Positions 19,698 through 30,533 of a DNA stretch of 64,000 nucleotides are shown here, piece by piece. Source of the stretch: Mortierella sp. BCC40632 (taxonomy: Eukaryota; Mortierellomycota; Mortierellomycetes; Mortierellales; Mortierellaceae); contig WAEK01000014.1 of the NCBI GenBank assembly GCA_011634665.1, positions 1,361,237 to 1,425,236 of the forward strand, given 5' to 3'. Under the pieces are notes generated by a model. It was given only the letters and a program-made list of their open reading frames with translations. It made no database searches and was not told where the DNA came from. The first letter of the stretch is position 1, and the number at the start of each line of letters is the position of its first letter. A program made the translations under genes and the position numbers.

Positions 19698-21252
19698 ACA
19701 GGGGTCCCGTTTCTCTCCCCTCCTCCGACATCGGAGACACACCCTCCTCCAAGACCCCTTTCAAAGGAGGAAACAGCGAGTATAGACGCCGAGGTGTCAG
19801 CCTTACTGGAAAAGGGAGCGATAGAATGTACAAATGGAGATGGTTTCACCAGCCAACTCTTCACCATTCCAAAGAAGACAGGGGACTTGCGCCCAGTATT
19901 GAACTTGAGGCCTCTGAACAAGTTCGTACCGACCAGACCGTTCAAAATGGAGACGATTCAGCATGTATGCAGTTTAATAAAGAGGAACGATTACCTTACC
20001 TCAATAGACTTAAGAGATGCTTTCCTCCACGTCCCCATCGACCCCTCATCCAGGAAGTATCTTCAGTTCCTGTGGAAAGAAAAACTCTATCAGTTCAGGG
20101 TCCTCCCATTCGGTCTGTCTCTCGCACCGTTAATTTTCACCAAGATTTTGAAACCCCTACTCCGCTGGGCAAGGAAAAAGGGAATTCGAATCTCAGCCTA
20201 TCTGGACGATCTAATTATCGCAGCGACATCCAAAAAGAAGTCAGAGATAGCCACCAACAGGGTCCTAAAGAAGCTCAAGGACCTCGGTTTCTTGACAAAG
20301 GAGTCCAAGTCGAGCCTCAAACCATCCAAGAAGCTGGAGCACCTGGGGTTCGAGCTAGACACAGCCTCGATGACACTTCGTCTGCCGGGCAAGAAGATCC
20401 GCGATGTTCGCAGGATGGCATCCAAGATGTTGAACAAGAAGGAATGCTCAGTTCGCCAACTGTCGTCCTTTATCGGCAAGACAGTCGCGATGACAGCCGC
20501 AGTATTCCCGGCCCGTCTCAAAGTCCAAAACCTGATGACCGAGAAGATACAAGCTCTGAAATCAGAGGACTCATGGGAGAGCTTAATATCTCTATCTCCA
20601 GCAGCATGCAAGGAGCTACACTGGTGGACGACACAACTCAAGGAATGGAATGGGCTTTCATGGATCACCTCAACACCTCAAGCAGACATCTACACAGACG
20701 CCTCCGACCCAGGGTGGGGTGTAGTGATCAACAACAGGACGGTCAAAGGGACTTGGCCTCCTCGAGATCAACACAAGCACATCAATGTCAAGGAACTGTT
20801 GGCAGTGCAAATCGCCCTTCGACAACCGGAAGCAAAGGGAAAAGTCGTCAACATAATATCGGACAATATTACGACAATATCCTACATCAACAGGTTCGGA
20901 GGGACAAGGTCACCACAATTGAGGAAACTGGCGACGACGATATGGGAATGGTGTCTACAGACAGAGACAAGGATCGGACGACATATGTGCCCTCAGCCTT
21001 CAATCCTGCAGACGCTCCATCACGACGGCTCGTAGGTCAACTGGAATGGTCCATAGACCCTCAGTTCTTCGCAAAAAACTAGATCGGTATTGGGGCCCTC
21101 ACCACGTCGATCTCTTCGCCTCTCCCAGCAACCACCAACTGCCACGGTACATGACTTGGAAGCCATCAGCAGACGCCATCGGTTGCGACGCTCTCAAACA
21201 CTCCTGGGTGGACCTAGGCAGAGCTTACATTTGCCCCCTCCATGGAATCTGA
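19698..21252 (+). pseudogene. DIRS-A reverse transcriptase-RNase H
   Basis: The RT frame runs from about 19698 (VPFLSPPPTSETHPPPRPLS) through SALLEKGAIE, FTIPKKTGDLRPVLNL, SIDLRDAFLHVPI, LPFGLSLAPLIFTK and the catalytic ISAYLDDLIIA. RNase H follows (ADIYTDASDPGWGVVI, HINVKELLAVQIAL, IISDNITTISYINRFG). Frame changes occur near 20960 (to TTYVPSAFNPADAPSRRLVG) and in an A6 run at 21070 (to DRYWGPHHVDLFASP). YMTWKPSADAIGCDALKHSW near 21150 is the usual DIRS extension. Synthesis and RNA removal would occur in the retrotransposon particle. Confidence 0.85.
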
Positions 21253-22085
21253 TCTCCCTCATTCTTCAGAAGATCCGCATGGAGAAAAATTCAAGCCACT
21301 CTGATAACTCCCTATTGGCCGACAGCAGTCTGGTTCCCAACGGCGTTAGAAATGGCAACAGCTCCACCGATGCCTGTCCCTCGACACAGAGTGATCCCAG
21401 CCCCAGGAAACGCACCGGACATCCTGGAGAAGAACCCCCACTGGTCTTTATGCGCTTGGAAGATAAGAGGCGACGCCCTAATGGACAAAGGATGGGATGC
21501 AAGCACAGCATCTATCATAGTCGATAGCCCAGAAGTACAACGCAGACAAAAAGCGTATTCCAGCATACAGGACAGGTACATAACTTGGGCTACAGCACGC
21601 AACGTAGACGCAATGGTACCTCAACCAGTCCAACTCCTCAACTGGTTAGCCTCAGGTGTATCCATTAATGGATGGGCAGCCAACACAGTTGACACTTACA
21701 AATCAGCCATCATTCAGATGTACGACGACAAGTCTCTCTTCAACGGTGAAGACTACCAACAGTTCTTTTCGCTCTCTTCGCAGACGAGAGATCAAGCACA
21801 CAAAGGAGTTAAGCATCGATATCAGTCCAATCGTGGAACACTTCCGACAGCAGGGGCAGAACTCGTCCCTCACTGATCTTTTCCTCACCCAAAAGCTTTG
21901 TTGGCTCCTTGGTACCTGCGGTTTCTTCCGACCCAGCGATATAATGTGCATTGATCTCTCCAATGACAGGTTTCATATAGACCAGTTCGCTGTGGTATTA
22001 CCAATCCTCTTACCAAAGGAAACTAGGAGGGGTAGTCGTATCTGCAAATACACCACCGTCAAATGCCATGATGACCCTTTGTTGT
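21253..22085 (+). pseudogene. DIRS-A tyrosine recombinase, N-terminal and first catalytic part
   Basis: After RVIPAPGNAPDILEKNPHWS the recombinase begins around DKGWDASTASIIVDSPEVQ, with core-binding helices (RYITWATARNVDAM to NGWAANTVDTYKSAIIQMY). A frame change near 21780 leads to GTCGFFRPSDIMCIDLSN, holding the first catalytic Arg, and LLPKETRRGS with the Lys. The gene is cut at 22085 by Gypsy-1 and resumes at 27307. This enzyme replaces an integrase in DIRS elements and integrates a circular intermediate. Confidence 0.85.
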
Positions 22086-22268
22086 TGCAACAGTCAGAGG
22101 CCAGGGAGTCTTTGGTTTGGGCAGTTTATTGCTAAAGATTAAAGTAATGAGAAAGCTAACTATTTATACAAGTGGTTTGGTGGCAAATGGAAGGGGGCGC
22201 GGCAGTGGTGGCAACTGGACAGTCACAAATAGTGGCAAAGGGCGCAGCTTGAAGAGGACACTGTCGCA
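22086..22268 (-). repeat. Gypsy-1 3' LTR
   Basis: 183 bp, TG...CA ends, identical to 27124-27306. The internal side carries the polypurine tract (CCTTCCCCTTTT on the plus strand). Confidence 0.95.
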
Positions 22269-22278
22269 CCTTCCCCTT

Positions 22279-24268
22279 TTAAAAATTTAGGTCGTGTTTC
22301 TGCTTGTACTCGTCCACAGTTTCCTGGCAATGTGTAAGATCCTTTACTTTTTCCCATGTTGCCTCGTCTCGAGAGTAGCCCTTCCATAAAATAAGGAACT
22401 GATGCTGCCGTCGATAGTACCGATAGTCCAGAATACTGTCTACTTCAAACTCTTCTTCTCCATCGATGATTTCAGGCTCTGGTTCTGAATGTACTGTTGT
22501 CCGAGGGCCGAGTGATTCTGGCGACTCTTCATAGTGTCGGAAACGATCCACATGGAAACGTCGTGTATTTTCATTGTCGGAGGTAATTCAACTTTGAAGG
22601 TGACAGGGGACAATTGCTGAAGGAGTGTGTAGGGTCCAATGAATCTCGGCTTCAGTTTATCTGATGGTCTGTTTTGGTCTGCTGGGATAGTGATATGTTC
22701 CGCGTTGAGCAAGACTTTGTCGCCTTCTTTGAAGCTGTGCTCGATCCTATGTTTGTCTGCGTTCCAAGTCTGCCTTTCCTGTGCGAGTCGAATAGAATCC
22801 TGGGCCTCCTTGAGTATCCTACTCTGGTCGCTTACAAAACTTTCAACCTTGGGAGCTTTTAGACGGTTGGGGTTGGAGTAGAGCGGATGGGATACGGGGA
22901 TGGTAGCCCATGTTCAAAAAGAAGGGAGAGTAACCAGTTGTTGGGTTGACCGAGTTGTTGTATCCAAATTCGAGTGAAGGTAATGAAAGATCCCAGTTTG
23001 TCTGTTGTTGATCTATGACAGACCGGAGCATCGTTGTGAGAGTTTGGATTGCGCGTTCTGATTGTCCATCTGTTTGGGGGTGGTGTGCAGTTGACATGGC
23101 TAGTCTTGTGTCCATTAGTCGATGTAACTCCTGCCAGAACTGACTAGTAAACTTTGTATCCCGATCTGACACAATAGTTGTTGGCATTCCATGAAGTCGG
23201 AAGACATTTTTGAAGAAGCAATGGGCCACGTCAACAGCTGTGTCAGTTGTTCTACTTGGTGCAAAGTGGGCCTGCTTTTGATAGTTTGTCGACAAAAACT
23301 GTGATTGCATCGAATCCTCTCTCTGTTCGTGGTAATTGAACGACAAAATCCATTGTTACTGTTTCCCATCGCTGATCTGGGATTGGAAGTGGATGGAGGA
23401 GTCCTGTTGGTGCACGATTGCTATGTTTGTTCCTTTGGCAACTCTCACAAGTTCTGACGTACGTCCTGATATCATTGACTATCTGTGGCCAGAATGCAAA
23501 GCGTCTCAAGTTGTCGTAGGTTTTATCGAATCCCAAGTGTCCTGCTATGGCTGAGTCGTGTGCATCATGGATAAGTGAGTGGCGGATGTCAGCATTCCTG
23601 GGGATACAAATTACTGATTTGCCTCGTCGTAGTACGTGGAGTAGGCCATCGAATATAGCATATCCTTGAGGTGGTTGTCCTTTCATGCAGCTGTAATAAA
23701 TAGGCCATAAACGGCTGTCGTCTCTGTAGCTAAGGATGAGTCGTTTTCGAAGATCGCGGTCCAGAGCTATTTCCATGGAATTAAAATCGACAGGTTGGGG
23801 TAGGGAGTGGTCAGGTCGGCGGGAGAGAGCGTCTGATACGATGTTTTCCGATCCTTTCTTGTACTTGAAGGTGAAGTCGTACTCCTGAAGGAGTTCCATC
23901 CAACGAGCTTGGCGACGGGTGAGCTTCGGTTGTGTAGGAAAGTGTCGTAGGGTAGCATGATCGGTGTATACAATGAAATGTGTTCCATCGAGATAGTATC
24001 GCCATGTTTTCAGGGCATGTACAACTGCCAACAGTTCCTGCTCATGTGTTGGATAGTTCCTTTCTGCTGAGTTCATTTTGCGAGACGTGAAGGCGACTGG
24101 TCGTGACTCTCCATTTTTGTCTATCTGAAATAGGACAGCTCCCACAGCAAATCCAGATGCATCTGTCTCCACGGATGTAGTCAATTCAGGGTCAAATATC
24201 CTGAGGACTGGTGCTTCACTAACTAACTTTTTTTTTGAGGGCGATAAAGGCTGACTCATGGCTGTCAT
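22279..24268 (-). pseudogene. Gypsy-1 RNase H, integrase and chromodomain
   Basis: RNase H shows TSVETDASGFAVGAVLF, THEQELLAVVHALKTW and FIVYTDHATLRHF. The integrase zinc-binding part (HLGFDKTYDNLRR, CESCQRNKH) and core (VTMDFVVQLPRTERG, IVSDRDTKFTSQFW, HPQTDGQSERAIQTL) follow with a break near 23275. The C terminus includes a chromodomain (HQFLILWKGYSRDEATWEKV, about 22340-22400), placing it among chromoviruses. Confidence 0.85.
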
Positions 24269-24318
24269 TCCATTCGAAGGGGACGTCGTCTCCTAAGAGA
24301 GATGTCAGGGGGGCAGAG

Positions 24319-25734
24319 CTATCTGAGCAAAGTTGTTGACATAGTTATGGTAGAACTGAGCGAGGCCGATGAACTGTTGAACTTCCTTTTGCTTTGTTGG
24401 TCGAGGCCATTCTCTGATAGCTTTGACGAGTCCAGCGTTTGTTTGAATGCCATCCTTGGTGAGAATGTGTCCCAAAAACTCCGTTTGTTGTTGTAGAAAT
24501 GAACATTTGCTGAGCTTTGCGTAGAGGCCGTGCTTCCTGAAGAGAGAGAGAGAACTGTTCGTAGATGGTCCAGGTGTTCTTTCTTGGATTTAGAGTAGAT
24601 TAGCACGTCGTCTAAGTAAGCTACAACAATTTCGTCCAAGACAGGGTTCAAGACGGTGCGCATCATTGAAGAGAAGGAAGCTGGGGCGTTTGTCAGACCA
24701 AAAGGAACAACATTAAATTCATAATGTCCATATCGGCAACGGAAGGCTGTTTTGTGGGTATGCGGTTCGTAGACTCGTTGTTGATGGTATCCTGATAAGA
24801 GGTCGAGTTTCGAGAAATACTTGGCACCTCTGAATCTGTCAATCAACTCGTCAATTCGAGGCAGAGGGTGGCGGTTCTTTTGGTGATTCGGTTGAGACCT
24901 CTGTAATCCACACACATTCTGAGGGTTCCTTCCTTTTTGCGAACGAATAGGACGGGAGCGCCATGGGGTGATGTGCTAGGCTTAATGAACCCTTTTTTTC
25001 AACAGGTCGTCTAACTGCTTTTTAGTTCATCAAGTTCAGCGATTGAAAGTCGAATGACAGGTCGGACAGGTGGATCGGCGGTAGGGTCGGTCTCAATTCG
25101 CATTGCATCTCCTCTGTCTGGTGGGAGTCCATCAGGGAGAGAGTCGGGAAAATACATCAGGGAACTCTTCCATAACTATTTTTCGGATTTCAGGGTCAGC
25201 ATTTTCCAAGGGGTTGGTGACAGGCTTGACATTTCCTTCTTTGAGTAGGGCAATAAAGACTTCACTACCAGGAAGGGCGGCGATGGTGTTGAAGTGCATG
25301 TGGCTAAGGAGGAGTCCACCAGAGGTTGTCGTTACTGAAGTGGGTTTGAAGCCGCGACATGTCCAGTGAACTGTCTTTCCGTTGTGATCAAAGACTAGTT
25401 TGTTCGTCTGCCAGTTGATATTCGGGTTGATGTCAGTGAGCCAGGGTTTACCGAGGATGATGTCGTATTTTTGGAGGTCATAAGCGATAGTGTCTACCGT
25501 GTCAGTGTAATTATCGCGTGCAAGTGTAATGGTTGCCGTGTGGGATGTCGTAGATGAAGAGCCGTTAGGGAGGAGGACTGGGATGGGGTTGCACGACTTT
25601 ACGGGGATCGAGTGTTGGGATAAAAATCGTTTGCTGATAACATTCATTTCAGCCCCGCCATCGATTAAAAATCTTTGCAGGGTGGTTGTTGACTGCGCCG
25701 ATGAAAGTAAGGAGTCGTTGTTGAGCCTTTGCAA
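24319..25734 (-). pseudogene. Gypsy-1 protease and reverse transcriptase
   Basis: The protease region (25132-25734) carries RFLIDGGAEMNVISKRF, a DGGA active-site variant of the usual DSGA/DTGA. The reverse transcriptase follows: [37 protein letters not shown] and VVAYLDDVLIYSKSKKEHL. Frame breaks occur near 25010-25130 and 24900, and after 24540. Confidence 0.82.
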
Positions 25735-26056
25735 TAGTGAAGCTATGAAGACCCAATCCTTTCTTTTTCTTCGGTTTTGTGTGTTGACTCTGGCGATGGG
25801 TCTAGCTGTAATTCAGGAGCAGGTGGGTCCAGGTCCACTTTGTCACTAATACAAGCCTTCTCCTCAGTCTTTGACGACGTTGGCATTGGTTCATGGATGT
25901 TTGTGTGGGCCTTGGTTGGGTCGTGAGTATTATTGTCATTATTTTTTTCTGAGGAGTGGACGAAGTAGAGTTGAATACTTTTTATTTTTATTCGCTTGAG
26001 AACTTAACTCTGGTCTTGGAACACTCCCCTGATCCAGGTGGATAGGAGAGGGGGTT

Positions 26057-27124
26057 TCAGCAACTAAGCCCTGGACTGATCTTAATTGCTGGGGCCTTTT
26101 CCCTGCTCGGGCTGAGGGGAGAGGTCTCTTCGGATTCTATGTTGTTGAAACGTTTTCCACTGCGACATTCGTTAGCCATATGTCCATCCTTGCGGCAGCG
26201 GAAGCAAGCTCCTCGTTGGCGGAGTCGCTCGCGTTCTTGTGGCGATAGTTTGGGTGTTGATGAGGGGCGGGAAGAGAACTGTCGACGAAGGGCGTTAAGT
26301 TCGGTCCTGAGGTTATCAATTTCCATAGCCATCGGGTTTTTGAGTACTGTTGGAACCGGAGGGGAAGAGGGACCATGGTGATTATCGTGGGAGAAATAAC
26401 TGGAGGGGTAGAGGATATCGTGGACGATTGTTGCCTCGGTGATTGCTTTTTCAAGGGTCTTGGGTTGGCGTAGTCGAACCTGTTTAGAAGTTTCTGGATC
26501 GAGGCCACGAAGAAACCGGAAAAAGTGAAGCGTCCTTGTCTTCCTTTTGGGATGAGACGAAGGTATCTTCTGAACTCATTTGTATATTCAGCGACGCCTC
26601 TTTTTCCTTGGATCAGATTTTCCAACTTTAAACGAGCAGCGTGGACAGCATCAGGGAGGCGTGAACCTTGCGATAAACGAAGCGCGGAAATTCTCCCAGG
26701 GGGTGTCAATCTTGATCTCAGATGTGCGCCACCAAGAGCGTGCGTCTTTTGTGAGGGCAAGTACAAAGTACCGAACCCAAAGATTCTTGGAGAGCTGTAA
26801 GACAGTGAAATACTCTTCATAGCTATCGGCAAAATTTAGACACTCTTCAGCATCGATAATGCCACTAAAGGGCTCGGGCTTGGGCGGTTTGAGGACGGCG
26901 GCAAGGGTTCTTGCTTGATCATTCGCGGCCAATCCTTGAAGAATGGAGGCGGAGGCGTCGGCTTCTTGGCTCATGATGGAAAGGGAAGAAAAATAATCGG
27001 AAAGGGGGTCTTGATCTTGGGGTACTTGGGTTGGAGTCGTGGGGGTCCGAGGGGGGGTGGCAGGGTTCGAGGGGGAGTCGGTGTCAGAGGGGTCGGTGGA
27101 AAGAGATTGTACCTTTGCTGCCAT
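26057..27124 (-). pseudogene. Gypsy-1 Gag, frameshifted
   Basis: Gag starts MAAKVQSLSTDPSDTDSPS at 27124. A Pro/Thr-rich N terminus precedes the capsid region (KPEPFSGIIDAEECLNFADS, SWWRTSEIKIDTPWENFR, GVAEYTNEFRRYLRLIPKG). The CCHC zinc knuckle CFRCRKDGHMANEC lies near 26200. Frame breaks near 26690 and 26330 separate the three parts. Confidence 0.8.
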
Positions 27125-27306
27125 GCAACAGTCAGAGGCCAGGGAGTCTTTGGTTTGGGCAGTTTATTGCTAAAGATTAAAGTAATGAGAAAGCTAACTA
27201 TTTATACAAGTGGTTTGGTGGCAAATGGAAGGGGGCGCGGCAGTGGTGGCAACTGGACAGTCACAAATAGTGGCAAAGGGCGCAGCTTGAAGAGGACACT
27301 GTCGCA
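27124..27306 (-). repeat. Gypsy-1 5' LTR
   Basis: 183 bp. The Gag start codon spans its inner boundary: the A is the last LTR base and TGG opens the primer-binding site. The leader is therefore essentially absent. Confidence 0.93.
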
Positions 27307-27675
27307 GTTGTGCCCTATCAAGACGCTTGCCGAGTACCTATCGCGTATTCAAGGCCATGAGGTAGATGTCCCTCACCCGAAGGACCCCTCATTATCGTAT
27401 CGCCCATTGATCCGAGATGTCAGAGACCTAGACAAACCAGTCGGTTCTGAACGCATCAGCAACCACATCGCTTCGATTACACGCAAGCTAAATCTTCCCA
27501 AGAATGCCAAGCTCCCTAAAGCAAGAGCAATTGGTTCCACGGCTGCAATCAGACAGGGTGCTAGAGTGGACGACGTTGTCGTACACGGGAATTGGTCGTC
27601 CTCTGTACTTTTCGACAAGTTCTATCGGTTGAACACAGCTACTTCAACCAATTTCACGTCGATGATTTTGCCATA
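27307..27675 (+). pseudogene. DIRS-A tyrosine recombinase, C-terminal part
   Basis: Deleting Gypsy-1 plus one GTTGT joins CHDDPLL to CPIKTLAEYLSRIQ in frame. The C-terminal catalytic box reads KARAIGSTAAIRQGARVDD, then VVHGNWSSSVLFDKFYRL with the probable nucleophilic Tyr. The stop is at 27675, just before the internal complementary region. Confidence 0.88.
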
Positions 27676-27682
27676 AATTCCG

Positions 27683-27790
27683 CTCTGGATCCACATATAT
27701 GGTCCTGGCCCCAAATGGATAATGGCTAGCAAAGTCGAATATCATGAAGACTTTAGCCTATTATCCGAGGGGCCAGGACCATATAGCTCC
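27683..27790. repeat. DIRS-A internal complementary region
   Basis: CACATATATGGTCCTGGCCCCAAATGGATAATG is complementary to the left end (18560-18597). GCTAGCAAAGTCGAATATCATGAAGACTTTAGCC...GGGGCCAGGACCATATA is complementary to the right end with its SINE removed. The two halves meet at 27716/27717. Confidence 0.9.
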
Positions 27791-27969
27791 CACCCTCGTT
27801 ATTTCCTCCCTTAGTTTTCTTTAGTTGTTTTCCTGTCTCTCCCATCGAAGATGTAGTACTCTGTAGTGTGGAGAGCTGAATTTATTTAGCGGGTATTTTT
27901 TCTGGATTTTCGAGTAAAGAAGGTTACACATATATGGTCCTGGCCCCTCGGATAATAGGCTAAAGTCTT

Positions 27970-28274
27970 GGCGGGCGAGCCCTCAGCTTAGCTGTAAAGC
28001 TTCCACCTCTCAATCTAGAGGTCCTCGGTTCATGCCCGAGGTAGCACATGTGTTTTTCGTGCATGATGACCCCTTTATGGGCCGTGGGCGGGAGAGGGGG
28101 CCTCCCCTACAATCGAGACTTAGTGTTTCGGACTGTGTCCGATGTGTAGGTTTTAACCCACAATAACAGTGGCAGACCGGCAGGCACAAACTAGTCTCTA
28201 GATAGTGTTTGTTTTGGCTAGGTCGTGGACTATTGGCCGAGGTCTCATTGTAAAAAAAAAAAAAAAAAAAAAAA
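27970..28274 (+). repeat. tRNA-derived SINE, copy 2 (305 bp)
   Basis: The head is GGCGGGCGAGCCCTCAGCTTAGCTGTAAAGC. A possible anticodon-arm-like ACCTCTCAATCTAGAGGT and a perfect T-arm CCTCGGTTCATGCCCGAGG (box B) follow, then a body, the LINE-related tail and an A tail to 28274. The target duplication is GGCTAAAGTCTT (27958-27969) and GGCTAAAAGTCTT (28275-28287). Insertion was into the right terminal repeat of DIRS-A. Pol III promoter use is inferred from the boxes. Confidence 0.88.
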
Positions 28275-29572
28275 GGCTAAAAGTCTTCATGATATTCGAC
28301 TTTGCTAGCCAATAAAGGCGGGCGAAAAAAAAAAAACAACCGCGAGCGGAGCCTGGGCAACTGCTAGTGGTACTAAAAATTCCACTGGGGCATCCATTCA
28401 ATGACCTCTCGATTTTATTCAGTTGGTATTGACTATTCTCCATTTCAGATGTTTTTGACCTCATTTAGCGTTGCTTATTTGTAGAATAACATGCCCCTTC
28501 GCAGTAGCCCCGTGCAACGGACTGTGCATAATCCTCGAAAATAAGAATGGAAAAAACAAAAATATCTGAAATGGAGAATATATTTTTTTTCATGTTAAGA
28601 GGTGCTTCTCATTTCCAATCCACTCTGCGAGAAGAACCTCCTCTTGAACCTTGGTGCTACTGAGGCGATTGCGAGTATAAGGTAAACGTGCACGCCCTTT
28701 GGAGAAGGCACGTTCGGATGAAGCCGATGTAGCCGGGATGGCAAGATAGTCCCGAGCCATCTTTGCCAGGTTTGGGTAACCAGTGGTAGACTGAACATCA
28801 TTCTGCTTCCAGAAATCCAAGGGTAATGCCTTGGCGTACACCTCTGCAACATAGTCTTCAAGCTCGCACCTGTTACGACCTGACAACGCTTTTGGGTCTG
28901 GAGCGCCAAGAAGGTCTAGCTCAGAGACCAACTCACTATCATCCTCAACTATGACAGTCCTTTCAGTCACGTCGCGGATTGAGCTAGGTTTATAACCTTT
29001 GGTTCAGATCCTGGTAACCACAGCCTTGGCATTGTCGGCGACTTCTTTCTCCCAATTTTGTGGGCTCCGTGTCCACCAATCAAACCTCATAGCTGGGTGC
29101 ATTGCTGTTGCAACAGCATAGATTGGTGTGTCTTCCGTCGAGCAGTAGTACTGTAGGAGTTTTTCCTTTGCAGCCTGTGCTCCTCGTAAAATATCAGGTT
29201 GGTGATCACCGGTGCCAGAGTCAATGTAATCCTCCAACGAATCCAAGAGGGCGTTGTATGCTGCGATAGTCCTTGGAATGGTTGCATATGTACTTCCTTG
29301 GAGCATTGTGCAGAGAACATCAAAGTTCTTTAGGAGACCATTCAGCTCCTGCAAATACTGCCACTCTGTTTCAAGAAGCATCCACCGCTTCAGCTCGGCG
29401 TCTATTCCACATAGTGAGTTGTAATAGGCCTTTAGTTCCAAGGCGCGCGTGACCATGCGAAATGTCGACCCCCATCTGGTAGCATTGTCCAATAAAAGGA
29501 CGCGCGCTTTGATGTCATCGGGAATGAGACCATTCAGCATCTTTCGACGACTCAGTGATATCCTGTGAAGTA

Positions 29573-29654
29573 GCAAAAATATTGTAAGTTGATAGGCATT
29601 AATTTTCACTGAAGCACGCACGCTCAGAGAAAACAAGCATAGTTGGTGTCTTAC
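29573..29654 (-). other. hAT transposase intron 3
   Basis: 82 nt, donor GTAAGACACC and acceptor TACTTCACAG on the minus strand, between RKGIRKVR and ISLSRRKMLNGLIPDD. Confidence 0.65.
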
Positions 29655-30044
29655 CTCACTTTTCTGATTCCTTTACGAAGCTTGGTCAGCGGGCTGAGAC
29701 GGTGTTGCTGATTTGAATCTTCTTCCTCTTCCTCTGTTTCATCCGGTACAGAGTCGATATTCTCATCGCCTAGATGAGAGAGAATGAAGATATCTTCAGC
29801 TGCTTCAGCTGCTTCAGCTGGAGAGTAATCGCTTGATGCAGGAGATGAGGATCCAGGGAGAGTCACTTCAGAGGCTCTTGGATAGGTACTGCTCGCATTG
29901 CTCTTTTCGTTTTCGTCTTCTTCTATATAGGGGTCGCTTGATGCCGGAGACTGGATACCATGCTTTCCTAGCATAGCTTGAACAGCGAGATTTACCACAT
30001 GAGCAATGCAAGGGATGTGTTGCTTCTTGTAATCAAATGTTGCC

Positions 30045-30120
30045 CTGAAATAATGCAGTTCAAAAAAAAAAAAAAAAAGGTAAAGGAATGGATGAATTAG
30101 TACAATGTTAAGGAATGTAC
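30045..30120 (-). other. hAT transposase intron 2
   Basis: 76 nt, donor GTACATTCC and acceptor TTATTTCAG on the minus strand. The downstream exon continues FDYKKQHIPCIAHVVNL. It contains a 17-nt T run. Confidence 0.6.
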
Positions 30121-30533
30121 CAACAGGGCGGCCGCATGCATTTTAATCCTCAGAAAAAGCTGGATCCATACCACTTGTTACGGTTCTCAGCCATGCTTGA
30201 GTACTTTTGGATATCTTTCAACATATTCAGGACGTTTGATCCATTGTCAGTGGTGATTGACATAACTTTCTTGCCCAAACTGAACCTCTCGATGACTGAG
30301 ACAAACACTTTCCGAAGTTAGGGTCCAGTTTGAGCCTCAACAAGTGGTTCGAAGCCAATTAACAGGTCCCAAAGGCGCCAGTTTTCGCCGATAAAATGTG
30401 CAGTGACAGCCATGTAAGATCCATTGAACTGTGACTTCCAAGAATCCAAGGTGAAAGCAATCTTTGGAACCTTTTGGAGAGTATCAAGTATGCGACTCTC
30501 ATACTCCGTGTACAGTCTCGATACAGTGGGCGC

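Larger units (their letters stand above)
22086..27306 (-). mobile_element. Gypsy-1: complete chromodomain Ty3/gypsy element (5221 bp)
   Basis: Two 183-bp LTRs (TGCAACAG...CTGTCGCA), identical by eye, lie at 22086-22268 and 27124-27306. The target duplication is GTTGT at 22081-22085 and 27307-27311. The primer-binding site TGGCAGCAAAGG abuts the 5' LTR, and the polypurine tract AAAAGGGGAAGG abuts the 3' LTR. It is a recent insertion into the DIRS-A recombinase gene. Confidence 0.95.
18560..28309 (+). mobile_element. DIRS-A: complete DIRS retrotransposon split by Gypsy-1 and a SINE
   Basis: The inverted terminal repeats are 18560-18671 and 27850-28309. An internal complementary region (27683-27790) contains the reverse complements of both outer ends joined together: CCAAATGGATAATG|GCTAGCAAAGTCG. 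That is the diagnostic DIRS-1-type layout used for circular replication. Genes in order are gag, reverse transcriptase-RNase H and tyrosine recombinase. Without Gypsy-1 and the SINE the element is about 4.2 kb. Frameshifts in all three genes make this copy non-autonomous as read. Confidence 0.9.

Noticed and set aside
18728..21082. A single 784-aa protein
   Set aside because: Only the part to about 19697 is gag-like. The rest is a chance open frame overlapping the reverse transcriptase-RNase H gene, with a short genuine stretch near the end.
27683..27790. A CRISPR-like or separate palindromic repeat
   Set aside because: It is explained as the internal complementary region of the DIRS element.
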